Of a DNA stretch of 64,000 bases, positions 23,083 through 33,800 are shown one piece after another. The stretch covers positions 4,841,001-4,905,000 of the forward strand of contig OU015567.1 of NCBI GenBank assembly GCA_907165135.1, read 5' to 3'. The notes below the pieces were generated by a model, which was not told where the DNA came from, made no database searches, and saw only the letters and a program-made list of their open reading frames with translations. The position numbers and the translations under genes are program-made. The DNA comes from Oikopleura dioica (Eukaryota > Chordata > Appendicularia > Copelata > Oikopleuridae). Position 1 is the first letter of the stretch; each line of letters begins with the position of its first letter.

Positions 23083-23256
23083 CCTGAGTCAGTTCGATAA
23101 AAAAACGGCAACGAAAGAATTATTAATGAATTGTATGGATGATTTTTGCGAAGCCGCTGTGCGGCTTCGTTTTTAAAAAAGCCGCTACGCGGCTTTTCAT
23201 TTTATCTTATTTTACACCGTGAAGTCGTTTTTAAACATAGGTTGCCAAGCTAAGCA
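23083..23256. repeat. MITE-like element, degraded
   Basis: Left AACCTGAGTCAG, two GCCGC hairpins near 23153-23200, right end ACATAGGTTGCCAAGC. The internal CCCTGACTCAGG is lost on the right. Confidence 0.5.
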
Positions 23257-23953
23257 TTTGGAAAGTAAGGGCTTTATTGGGGGATGAACAAGGTCATACA
23301 TGCACAAAGTCAAGGATGAACAAGGCCACCTTCTATTTTTCAATTGGTTCTTGCCCTTGTGAAAGTTCAAACAACCTCTTGACGTCGTATTATTCACGCG
23401 TTATTGCGGTAGCAAATGGTTCATAAGTATTGTGTAAGTCAGGAAATGTACCCTCGTTGTTGCATAAACTGAGAGGCTACTTATCTCTAGAGCTCTAAAA
23501 TGCGGCGCCCCGCAATTTCGATGAACATCCCCTCGGAAGTGAAATTTTGAAAGCGCTCCCCGGATGAACTTATTCAAGAGCTTTTTTAACCCGCTCTATT
23601 TTCGGCTCTAGAATTTTTTTAAACAAGTCTTGACATATTCTTGAGCCAATTTATCTGAATAAATGCTGCGCTCGAAAAAAAATAATGCAATTCTAAGCTG
23701 ATTCAGCGCTCAAGGAGCGTCTAAGTACTCGTGAACCTCAAAATCAAGCGAGAGAAGACGCGAAGAATGAAATTTATTCATCAAGCAGGTGCAAACACTT
23801 TCGCAAAGTTCTCTTTCTCCGCGCCTGGCCGCGTAGTTACTGACGTAATGCGCAAATGCGACAACCCGGAAACTCGTTTTCGAGCGCCTTGGGTTCCAAA
23901 AAATTCATTTTCTTAAATTATTTCTTCGCAATCGATTCAAAACTTGAAGCTGT
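23257..23953. other. Intergenic, no convincing gene
   Basis: Contains a pair of GGGATGAACAAGG and GGATGAACAAGG words (23281 and 23313) that recur near 31745-31790. The open frame at 23731-23916 has no motif or gene context. Confidence 0.4.
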
Positions 23954-24880
23954 TTATTCAACATTTTGTAACAGTACTTCCATTTCATGTTTAACTGAAT
24001 CCAGCGGATTTGTAAAAGCAAACAAAAAATGAAAATTTCGAAGTATTTCTTCAAATTGCTCAATTTTCTGCCTTGTTTCTTCTGTTTCCTCAATTTGTTC
24101 TTCCAACTTATTTCTTGTTTCTGCGATTGTTTCCGATATCTTTGGCTTTTGAGACTGTTCAATTCTTCGGATGGTGTCGGTTTGGGTCGAATTGAGGCTC
24201 TGGATGGACGTGGAAATGTCGAAAAACTCGGTACGGATGGTAAGAAGGTTGGAAGTTGAGAATTCTTGACGGTATGTTCGCTTCTAGAGGCCGGGTTTTT
24301 CGATTTTTTTTACTTACTAGATTTTTTCGAGAAGCCCTAACTTGAGATGATAAAGATTGTCTTTGTACTCTCTTGTGAATTTTTCGCTGATAGTACCAAG
24401 AGAAGCTTTTGATTTTTCGTTAGCGATGTTCATCATTTGAAGCTCCATCAAATAATCATCCACTAGTCCTCTGAGATATAAGGAATTGGACACTTCAACA
24501 GCTGATTGTTCAGTGTTTTTGAGCGATTTTTCCAGTTCGAGGATAGAGGAGTGGAAACCCTTGAATGAGAGAATGGTTAATTATGAGTTTGTGATGGGAA
24601 CGTACTTCGGTATTGATCGATGGCAGTTGGCTGCGTTCTGTTAGAGTGCTCGTGCTGAGTGTGTGGTTCAAGCCGGCTAATTTTGAGAAAAGCGGCTCTA
24701 CTGAATCCGACCCCACATGAAACGTTTTCAGCAAGATGGCCTCGTTAATTTTTGCACGATCTTTTTTATCAAAAATGTCTCTTTCTTCGCGCAAAAAGAT
24801 GCTCGTATCATGTCGAACCACTGAACTCCAGGTCAACAATTCCAAAAACGAAAGGATGATAAATTGATGACAGGCTCCAG
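23954..24880 (-). CDS. Coiled-coil protein, unknown; 5' end uncertain
   Basis: Three exons can be read: about 24880-24606, 24559-24329 and 24283-23954. The first intron is a clean 46-bp GT-AG. The second exon reads SSILELEKSLKNTEQSAVEV, then LVDDYLMELQMMNIANE; the third reads RRIEQSQKPKISETIAETRN, then KLEEQIEETEETRQKIEQFE. These are heptad-like charged repeats. Exon 2 runs into TAG in frame, so the second intron needs a non-GT donor (CTTCTC|GAAAAA would keep phase) or my model is wrong. No start codon was fixed. I do not recognise the family; its same-strand neighbour upstream is also helical and unknown. Confidence 0.5.
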
Positions 24881-25065
24881 ATCTGATAATAAGTAACCAT
24901 AAAATTCAAAATAAAAATATGACATAAGTATTTTTTTATTTGACGCAATCACTGACAATCAAATGACAAATGATGCTCCTATATTATTACTGTCAACCAA
25001 AGGTGAATATTTTGATTTCAAAACATTATTTCATTTTCGCAGAGGTAAAATTCCAGTCATTCCAT

Positions 25066-25815
25066 TTATGGGAATTCCATCAACACTGGAAAATTTTTTA
25101 TCAAGCAATCATATTTATCAGTTCCTTGGAAAAAGATTTGCTCATCATCAAATTTCATTTTCTCAATTCTTCCATAGATCATCATAATTGAAAAGAAAAG
25201 AGACTCTTTTATCAGGATAGACTCCTCCAATGAACCATTGAAAGTCTTGACTTGTTGTTGGGCCTCTAGAATTCTTCCTCGCTGGTGTTCAAAAAGAGAG
25301 AATTTATGAAAATTTGCTTCGAAGGAAGGGATGATCAGCTGTTGATCAACCGAGACTTTGAATGCGGCATTTTTCATCTGAAGTGATTTAAAGTTTCTTT
25401 TAATTTTCCGGAGTCTTCGTTGATTATTTCGTCGAGTTTTTTGTTTCACTTGGGCGGGGGGAAAATGGAAAGTCGGAATTTTCAGCGTTTTTATTTCTTC
25501 AATTTCCATGATTTCGAAGTGCGGAAACGCGAGTTCGTCATTGACTGACGAAAGATCCAGATCATCGGTTATAATTTCCATCACTTTCTTGTCTAAAATG
25601 TCCAGCGACGCGGCAATTCCGCCAAGCTCCGGAAACCGATTCTTCTTTATCTCTTCAACATTATTCTCTTTCAACACGTAAGTCTCAATTTACAACTCAT
25701 TACCTCGCGACCAATAATGAAGTCTGTTCTCAATCTTCGCGAAATCAGGAAAAAAGTTCGTTTTGCATGGATTTTGAGATTCTCGAAGACAAATCAGGGC
25801 AAACTGATTTTTCAT
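25066..25815 (-). CDS. Unknown helical protein
   Basis: Exons 25815-25704 and 25667-25066 are joined by a 36-bp GT-AG intron (GTAATG..GAAAG) and give 237 residues. The ATG lies 9 bp after TTTTTTGCAG, a possible trans-splice acceptor. The protein is rich in charged helices with a basic centre (KQKTRRNNQRRLRKIKRN) and many Phe/Ile. No transmembrane span or catalytic motif is visible. The gene lies 405 bp downstream of the SLC6 stop on the same strand, so they could share a transcript. A longer N-terminus from an ATG at 25884 is possible but reads through the acceptor-like sequence. Confidence 0.6.
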
Positions 25816-26219
25816 AACTATGACCTGCAAAAAATGAAGATAGCTGCAAGTTGCAATTGAGGGGCTGCTAATTAGTGAGCTCAATAATAAGCTGAGCGTA
25901 AGCAGTTTTGAGGGGTTGTTAAAATATACAGCTTACGTACGAAAACATGGAAAATCAGCGTTTCAGCTGTTTACGTATTCAGCTTGGCGAAACAAGAGTG
26001 TAAGTTATTTTATTATCTATACTTGGGTACGAAGAGCTAGAGGGTATTCAGCTCACATTTTATAATTTTTCTCTAAAAGACATCTTCTTATAAAGGCCCT
26101 TCAAAAAGATAAAAATCTTATCGGACGAATCGACCCGTAAAAAGGTTCATTTCTACGAACGAACTACATCAAATCTTAAAACTTGTTGATTTTCCAAGTT
26201 TATTTACAGAAAGAAAGAT

Positions 26220-28217
26220 TCATTCGATGAGTTGTATGTCATAAATCATTTCGGACCTCTTTTCAAAGCTCATTTTTTTCTCCTCGTTTTTGATTTCGAA
26301 GCTCATTAGTCCATAAAGTTGCGTTTTCTTCGCGCCGAAAAGCTCCTCCCTCGCGGTTTTAGAGGACCAGATTTGATGAATGAAGCCGATGGGGACGGAG
26401 GAAATCGAAATCAAGCTCAAAAGCTGACCGAAAGTCAGACACCAAGAAGGATACTAAAATACAATTCAAGCATTATTTCAGCATTATTTTTTCAACCGAT
26501 TACCTCGACATCCCCGTATTTGATCGGCTGCGCGTCGTAAAATTTGACGATCGTAATGATTCCAACCAAAACCGGCGAAATATACTTTAGCACAATCTTC
26601 AAGTATTCTTCTGTTCTATGTCCGGTTGCCCTCTCCAAATCCTTCCTAAAAATAACTGTTGAAATCAAGCAAGAAAACGATCCTCCCTTACGTAAGATTT
26701 TCAACGCCGTAGAAGTACAGAATCGTCACTACTTCGAAGAAACCAATGAAGAAGGTGGACTGGGTGCAAGTGTACCAGTCGACAAGCTTGAAGAAATATA
26801 TTCCACCCTGGAACATATTCGGCAGCGTCAGGAGGCAAAGAAAGAAGCAGATGTAGAGAGTGATTTTTTCCCGAGCGCACCATTTTTTATGCTAAAAATG
26901 GGTTAAAACTTATTTCAAAGCTTTTTTTCTTACCCCAAATTTCTCAGTTATTCCTCCAATAAGAACCTCCACGCTGGCGAAAACCGAGTCCAGTCCGAGC
27001 AAAAACAAGCTGAGAAAGAACAAAGCGGACCAAAACGGTCCAAAAGGAATCTTGGCCAATGCTCTCGGATATGAAACGAAAACGAGTTCCATTCCTTCAA
27101 GACCAAGGTCGGCGATGGGGGTTTGAGTTGTGTAAGAAATGTTGCCAACGACGGAGAAAATGATAAAGGCAGCTGCGACTGATGTCAAACTGTTGACAAT
27201 GGCGATGATGAAGGTGTCCCGGAAGATATCTTTGCTCGATTTCTTGTCATTTAGCGCCGAGTAATGAATCATCGAGCCATAAGCAATCCCAATCGATCCA
27301 AAAGTCTGAGCCGTCGCAGTCACCCAGGGCTTAACTGTCAGTAGCAATGACCAATCGCACTTGCCACCGAGGCCGAGAAGGTATTGAACTCCGAGACTAG
27401 CTCCAGGAAGAGTAAAGCCTCTGATTGCTAACGCAGCGAGAATGACGTAGGGCATGATTGCGGTGAAATGAATAACTTTGCCGATCCAAGCTGTTCCGCG
27501 AAAGATGCAGAAGTAGATGGTGATCCAAGTGGCAATGAGAGCAAGGACCAGTTCAGGGCGAATCGAGCCAAAGTCGGAAATTGATGATGATTTTTGAAGG
27601 ACGATGTCGTCGAAGTAGATTTTACTCGAGGGCCTAAAATGAAAAAATTTAAATTTTCCTCTATGATTTCAGTTTTCAAACCGACCTGGTATCATTGACA
27701 TCCAAGTTCAAAAATTGTTCATTTTCCTCTGCCCAAGGAAGCTTGATTGTAAGCGAAGCACCGAGATAGTACAAAATATACGAAATAATCGTCGTAAAAT
27801 AACCAGCGTAGAAAAACGAGAGAATCACGCTTCCATATCCAACCCCCTTCATGCTCGGGCAAAGAGCCTTCATCGAGGCAATCGGCCCGCGCTCTGAAAT
27901 GATTCCGACAGCAATTTCCATGTAAAGCAGGGGAATTCCAACGAGAAAGAGCATCAGGAAGTAAGGGATGAGGAAGACGGCTCCTCCGGACTCGTAGAGG
28001 AGGTAAGGAAAGCGCCAGATGTTTCCAAGGCCGACGCAGTTTCCGATGCATGCTTTGTTCGGGTTATTTTTTTGGTTGAAAACCTGTGTTGAAACCTGAG
28101 TCAGGTCGAGCCTGTTTTGCGGGCCTGACTCAAGTTTTAACACAGGTTTCCAAGTCCAAATTTAGAACCCATTCCTAAGAGAAAGTCTTTTCGAGACTGC
28201 CAAGTTTCTCGAGCCAT
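26220..28217 (-). CDS. SLC6-family Na+/Cl- coupled transporter
   Basis: Six exons: 28217-28175, 28052-27686, 27633-26934, 26891-26693, 26646-26504 and 26423-26220, in frame for 551 residues. Family marks are clear. RETWQSRKDFLLACIG leads into TM1 with CVGLGNIWRFPYLLYESGG, followed by FLIPYFLMLFLVGIPLLYME. Later come GTAWIGKVIHFTAIMPYVIL, a TM6-TM8 block, and PNMFQGGIYFFKLVDWYT in TM9-TM10. TM1 has Gly where monoamine carriers have Asp, so an amino-acid, GABA or glycine-type substrate is likelier (inference). The cytoplasmic N-terminus is very short. Intron 1 (28174-28053, 122 bp) starts with GA, not GT (TTAG|GAATGG), and contains a MITE. The family normally has 12 spans in the plasma membrane. 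Confidence 0.9.
28072..28154. repeat. Short MITE inside SLC6 intron 1
   Basis: Left GGTTGAAAACCTGTGTTG..CCTGAGTCAGG, right GCCTGACTCAAGTTTTAACA..GGTTTCCAAG. Only about 20 bp separate the inverted ends, so the hairpin body is gone. It fills most of the 122-bp intron. Confidence 0.65.
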
Positions 28218-28908
28218 TATTTTTTATTCGGGTTTATTGATGATAAGGCCTTGTACACGACGGTTTATAAATGGTTATTCGGGCAATTAGGCGTATCCGA
28301 TTCCAGTGGGTAGGGGTGGTAATACTGAAAAATCACATGAGCGCGAACTAGGCAGCTCTACCTACTGACTTTCGGCGCCTTGCTGATGGTCCGATGAGTG
28401 AAATACTGTTTCTTGTAAAAACACCTTGAGTCGGCGAAAATAAAGATCGGCGAGTCAATTAAGGGTCTACGACTGGCACGTTCGAATCATCCAGGGAGGA
28501 AAGAAGATCTCCGAGCAACCACCCTCGACGATCGGAGAGTTTGATTTCAAACAACGAGATCAGATCCTAACTCAAAAACAGTCTAATTTCGGGCGGTTCT
28601 GAGTCAGGCGACCTTCTTTTTCTCGCTAACCGAACTGGATTTAACTTTTTGACCTTTCCAACTTAATTGGGGATGGAAGAGGAGATCGATTTTCTCTGAT
28701 ATCTTGCTATGAGAAGGATTTGTTTGGGATTTCTTGAGGTTACGTTAGGTAGATTTGCATATGCAAAATAAATATTTGTGAAAAACGGCGTTTATCGAGT
28801 GCCTTTTTGGAATATTCTTTGAGATTTTCTTTCGAAATTAACAAGTTCAAACTTCTGGAGAATAAAAAGACTTCAACTAAAAGGTTTATATTTTGAATAT
28901 AAATTTCT
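28218..28908. other. Spacer between epimerase and SLC6 genes
   Basis: No coding region seen. Contains one isolated TTCTGAGTCAGGCGACC near 28608, which may be a MITE relic. The SLC6 promoter or trans-splice region should lie at the low end. Confidence 0.4.
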
Positions 28909-31024
28909 TCAGAAGAACACAAATCTTGCAGTTTCAAAGAATTCTGAATCAGGAGTCAGAACAGTTGAGGGAAATTCTGGTCGATTTGGCGAGTCTTTTT
29001 TATGATTCAAAATTAAAAAATTCGAAAAAAAATATTCGATAAATCAAAATCTTTCCTGGAAAGAACTGAGTTTCAAGCGCCAGACAAGACTGTTTTTCAT
29101 AAACAACTCCTTCTTTGCCAACTTGACCGGTGAAAATATTCGCCGTATAAAATTGAACCGATGGTTGGGTCGTGTAAACTTCCATCACGCGGCCGGATGA
29201 GAATGATTCCACCCGAGCAGCGAGTTTTTCAACGCTTGACGCTTCGGTTTTCAGCACATATGTATGGTCGTATCCGTTGCTCCCTAAAAATGACAACTAA
29301 AATCCACCATAAAATATCTACCAGGGACGAAGCCAAGAATTTGATCAGTCAGCAACACCCCATTTCTCAAATCAAAAGCAGTTCTTGAAACATCAATAAA
29401 CTCCCCTGTCGGAATCGACTCGTCATCTGTTTCCAGCACAAAATCGGAAGGAATTCTTATTTCATGACGATTGAGCTTTCCCCAGTTTGAATGACCATCG
29501 AGGTTGAAATACGCATGATTCGTTAGGTTTATCACTGTATCTTTGTCCGTTACAGCTTTGTAGGTTATTTTTAACTCGTTTTCGACGACTTCGTAAGTGA
29601 TTGTAACAGTCAGCGTTCCAGGATAGCCTTCTTCCATGTCTTCAGAGATGTAGGTCAGTTCAACTCCATTGGTGATGATTTTCGGCGTCCAGATTTTAGT
29701 GTGGAATCCGAACTGGCCCCCGTGAATGGAGTGTTTTGGTGGATCGCCGTTGATTTTGAATAACTCGTATTCCTTTGAAATTTAAAGTAAAGAAATTACT
29801 GAATCATTAGATGTGGAAAATTTTTATTGCGAAAAATCTATGATTATCTTCAACGGCACCATTGAAAAAATAAATACCACTTCAACTTTTTTAAAAATAA
29901 ATTATGGTTACTTGATCGAGTGGTCGTCATTTGCCCAAGTCGTCATCTGCCCAAGTCGTCTTCTGCCCAGGTCGTCATCTGCCCAACTTGGGAAAATGAC
30001 GATCTTGGGTGAAAGACGATCTGTAATTGAATTCGAAAAAAGCTTTTTTATGTTTCACAGGAACGGACTCATCACTGTCAAAGTCCGGAAGTCCGGTCGA
30101 TATATTTTAATAGCAAAGACTTACTCGATAAGGCCTCGATCAGAAAAAGACTGAGAGAAAGTCCTTCTTAAAAAATCTCCTGAATACTGTACCATACAGT
30201 ATGGTCCAAACTTGGAGCTAGCTTCCGGAGGAGATTCATAACTTTTCTCTACTTTTTCAAGAGTTATTACTCAAGTTCAAATGTGAGCCGAGACTAGGCA
30301 GCTGAGTTACTCGGCACGAGTACCCTCGGTTCCACTTCAACATTTAAATTCGATCAATTCAAATAAAATTTCATCCAAAGTTCGAACTAAACACAAAATC
30401 GACTTTAGCACCATTTTCCGGCGCTAAGAGTCAGCAAAGGGGGATACGCGTTGGCGAAAACTCATTACACCTTGCTTTTTGATACGGTGCTAAAGTCCCA
30501 GATTATAGCAGATAAGATTGTTTTCTCAACAAAAACTGTCGAATTTTTACTGATAAAACGCCAACTTCCTGCGAGTACTTTTTTTGCAAGTTTTCAGTTA
30601 GAGTTTCATCTTGCTTCATTTTTCTTAAATTTTGAATTCAATTACATCGTCATTCACCCAGGTCGTCATTTGCCCAAGTTGGGCAGATGACGATCTTGGG
30701 CAGATGACGACTTGGGCAAATGACGACTTGGGCAAATGACGACCACTCTACTTGATCATTCAGCGAAAAACTGGCATTGGAAATTCTCCCCGCATATCTC
30801 CCCATAATCGACCCATCCTTCCTCCCTTTGTTGTTGTAGTCCTCTATGTTGTCAAATCCAGTCGTGACATCATCAAATGCTCCGTTTTTGTCGGGAACGA
30901 ACAGAGATTGAAGCAAAGCGCCGTAAGTTAAGACATTAGCGACGATATTTTTCGATTGAATTGTGAAAATTTGAATGTCGATTCCATTGTAGTTATCGAA
31001 GATTCCTGCTGTTATCTCTGTCAT
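28909..31024 (-). CDS. Aldose 1-epimerase (galactose mutarotase)
   Basis: Four exons: 31024-30752, 29772-29322, 29283-29056 and 28994-28909, in frame for 345 residues, a normal family length. The enzyme interconverts alpha and beta forms of hexoses such as galactose, feeding the Leloir pathway in the cytosol. Visible marks are GRYAGRISNASFSL, HSIHGGQFGFHTKIW, the histidine motif NLTNHAYFNLDG, and the glutamate motif LALETQFFPDSPNRPEFPS, which ends the catalytic core. Exon 4 is recovered only if intron 3 (61 bp) uses a GA donor (CCAG|GAAAGA); this gives the expected FPDSPN. Intron 1 carries an 831-bp transposon-like insert placed at the donor. Intron 2 is 38 bp, GT-AG. Confidence 0.92.
29918..30748. 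mobile_element. TIR element with tandem-repeat ends, 9-bp TSD
   Basis: The ends are GAGTGGTCGTCATTTGCCCA and its complement. Each arm is built of 16-bp units (GTCGTCATTTGCCCAA and variants), some inverted within the arm. TACTTGATC occurs at 29909-29917 and again at 30749-30757, a 9-bp duplication. The centre has no transposase frame, so it is non-autonomous. A 9-bp duplication suits Mutator-like elements (established for that superfamily); the assignment is inference. Confidence 0.8.
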
Positions 31025-31261
31025 TTTTCGACTGGGGAGACTTGAATTGGCGAATTTGAAGAAACATAAAATTGTATTTGATTAGTAAATTTGACTCAAA
31101 AGGCGTGTACAGGGAGATAGATAGGCGACAGTAATGTTGTACGGCAGACTGCTTATGTTTTCTGCTCTTAAATAGTTTCGTTGTAAATTTTCGACGCAAG
31201 AAACCGCTTGTACGAGTCCCTTCTTATCAGCGCCAAGATATGCTTTCAGAAAGGTTAATTT

Positions 31262-33364
31262 TCAGTCACGTGGTTCTTTTTCTCGCATGTTTTTAAAAAT
31301 GCATGGTCGAGGCCTGTGAACCCAGTCCTTTGACGCGTCGTCGAAGATAAATCTGTTCACTTCTCCATTATTCACCGACTCCTCGATTTTGCGCTGGATC
31401 GTGTGCGGCAGATTTACTGGTTCTACGCAGTCTTCCGCCAGGAATCGCTCGAAAATCGCCTTCGCTAAATTTTCATACTCGAAAAATCAACAGACAAAAA
31501 CTCGGCTTACCAACATTGAGCATTCTCCCTGTCGGACCAAATTTAAAACGACGCGTTTGAAGATAAAACGCAAGATTTTCCGCAGCATATTCTGACTCTA
31601 GAAAAATCTGGAATCGGGCAAGGCCATCAGGACATCTTAGCATGTCGGTAAAGCCAAACTTCCATCTAGAATTTTGATTGGTTTTGGTCGATTTTAAAAA
31701 AGGTATCCCCTTATTTATCCTTGATTTCATGTACCCCTGTGTGTCCCCTTATTCATCCTTCTTTTAACTTTCTTTTATGGATGAACAAGGGGACCCCCTG
31801 TTGTATTTTCTTATTTACCTTTGATGATTAATTTTGGTCGGTCGAGGCTGAAGACCATCTTGAATCTTTTTTGGCCAAAACTCGCTGCCGGAAATCTTAG
31901 AAAAGAGCAATTTATCAATTGCTTAGAAAATTAAGCAAAGTTTACCTCGCACTCGGGTAAAAAAGGATCACACGGGGCCCTGGTGCTGCAGTATTGAATG
32001 CTGGTGTCAGCAGCTGTCGAGAATTTGTGACAGCTCTTCTGAAGAGAATGATCGAAGGAGCACTTTTGGAGCTGAAGTCGCTGGAGAATCTTTTCTTTTA
32101 GCTGCAGTCGCTGGGCCAAGTCGAGCGAGGCGATGTTGTCTCTAGAATTGACGATGAGGGGAAGAGATAAGGAGGAGTTACTCGGTAGCTTTGACGCTGT
32201 TTCGACTGCGTTTTCGGATGTCCAGTTCTTCGTTGTTTTTCACAGGAATCCTAGAATTGGAGATAAGAGAGGGCCTTGTGCAAGATGATTAACATGTCAT
32301 AAGGAAGAAACCCGAGGCCTGTATGAAGCTTGAGTTAGTTTTTCAATTGATTTTTTGAGAAAAATTATTTTAATTTTGAAATTTCATAATTTTTTTCTTA
32401 TTGAAAAACTGTTTCAAAAGAGACATGCTGGTTGATAAGTTCTTTTGGCTCATTTTTCCCGTTCACCTTATTCTCTGGTAATTCGAATGAGCAGATTGAA
32501 AATGAGTGAAAAGAGACGAAAATAGTAGAGTTATTAAATAACTTATTTGCAGGAGACCTTTTTAGACCGTGAAATATGGATCATTATTTTCCCAGGCGAG
32601 TTAGTACAGCTTCAACTCTGTACTTTATAAATTTTCAAGAAGAAAGCCGATTTACCGATGAATTTCGGGATTTGAGTGGGGACACAAATCACAATTGAAA
32701 TCGAAATTTTTCTCTGAAAACATCGTTTTTTTTCTCGCAATAAAAAATCGTGTTGGATTTGAATATCTAAGGCGATCGTTTTATTATTTACAAAGGAAGT
32801 GTGGCTAACTGCAATATCAGAAATAAAAATAGCAAAACTAAAAGTGCTCCCACGGGAAATTGCGCATTACCGGCGCTTGACAGGTACACTTGGCAAATTT
32901 AACAATCAATCCTTCCCGCCTTGCTTTTTTTCTAATAAACTTGAAAACAATTTCTCACTAACCGAAGATTTGCAAGGCGCTTTTCAAGGCTCGATTTGAT
33001 GCCAAAGGTTCTTTCAAATGGCTTTTTCATCTTTTATATTCAATTTTTATTAGGGGTCCCGAAATTGGGGATTAGGGTGCCACCCCCAGGGCGAAGTCCC
33101 CAAAATCTCGGGGAAGTTGAGGTAAGGGGCCGTCTCAGCCAATCAGAGACCGCAATTTGTTTTTTCAGCCAATCACAGTCGAGCAACCCCCTTTTCCCTC
33201 CTCGACCCCCCTCCCCCCTCACCAAGTTTTTATCTGTCTTAGCTTTGCGAACAACTGTAAAATAACTGTAAAGCCTGTTTCCTAGCAGACTGACTTCTCC
33301 AAGATCGTTCCTCACTTTTCGCTCTTTCTTTGCTCGAGCTCTCTTTTCGATCAAAAGTGCTCAT
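31262..33364 (-). CDS. RGS-domain protein, R7-like but without DEP
   Basis: Seven exons: 33364-33275, 33030-32963, 32250-32182, 32141-31946, 31895-31819, 31665-31511 and 31464-31262; 285 residues in frame. The RGS domain (GTPase-activating for G-alpha) spans the last three exons: RWKFGFTDMLRCPDGLARF, FLESEYAAENLAFYLQ, then AKAIFERFLAEDCVEPVNLP and NRFIFDDASKDWV. Before it, LAQRLQLKEKILQRLQLQ to CDPFLPEC and SGSEFW resemble the G-gamma-like (GGL) helix and linker of the R7 group (RGS6/7/9/11). No DEP/DHEX region is found in the 3 kb upstream. The first two exons are less certain: exon 1 needs a GC donor (AAACAG|GCTTTA), and intron 2 is 712 bp and starts GTTAGT. Later introns are GT-AG and 36-45 bp except one of 153 bp. 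Confidence 0.8.
33050..33215. repeat. GC-rich repeat in RGS intron
   Basis: Contains GGGTGCCACCCCCAGGGCGA, then AGCCAATCAGAGACC and AGCCAATCACAG. A related AGCCAATAAGAGG..AGCCAATCAAAGAC segment sits in a carboxypeptidase intron at about 50949-50990, so this is a dispersed element. Confidence 0.45.
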
Positions 33365-33800
33365 CCTCGTCAGGACTTTCTGATTCAACGATTTTCAATG
33401 CTTTGATTTTTCAAGCTCTGTTCTGTTGTTTATTTTTTTTCATCAATTTTTGATTCCAACCAAATGTAAATTGGATCATTTTATTATTTAAAAAATCATT
33501 GTCTTTTTCTTTGGTTTGCTCGATTTTTTCGGCTTCGACGACATTTTCCGATCTCTGATTTAATTCGACTCTTGCTTGCTTTAAAGTGCGATATTCTGAG
33601 AAAAAGTGACAGACGCATACAATTTGACTACCGACCATCCTTTAGAAAACAAGAAGTGAGTCTAAATTATTCACCGCAACTCGCACTAAATGGGTACCGC
33701 GTCCGTGACGCCTTTTCTTTTTTCTTATTTTCTCATTCAGAAATAATCACAATGAGTATTACAGTTTGTATTTTGGAAAAAAACTGAGCAGAAAAGGAGG
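33365..33800. other. Spacer between EGF gene and RGS gene
   Basis: No supported gene. A minus frame at 33411-33638 is lysine-rich and lacks motifs; an ATG within it (MSSKPKKSSKPKKK) could be an alternative N-terminal exon of the RGS gene. Confidence 0.35.

Noticed and set aside
716-23256. AAAAGCCGC..GCGGCTTTTTT hairpins as bacterial rho-independent terminators
   Set aside because: The surrounding genes have spliceosomal introns and metazoan domains; the hairpins are internal parts of MITEs and occur in both orientations away from gene ends.
25690-25884. Longer N-terminus starting at 25884 for the unknown gene
   Set aside because: It reads through TTTTTTGCAG, a strong acceptor 9 bp before another ATG; the shorter start is preferred, though not proven.
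29925-30745. GTCGTCATTTGCCCAA arrays as a CRISPR-like repeat
   Set aside because: Units abut without spacers, are inverted within arms, and are bounded by a 9-bp target duplication; they form transposon ends in a eukaryotic intron.
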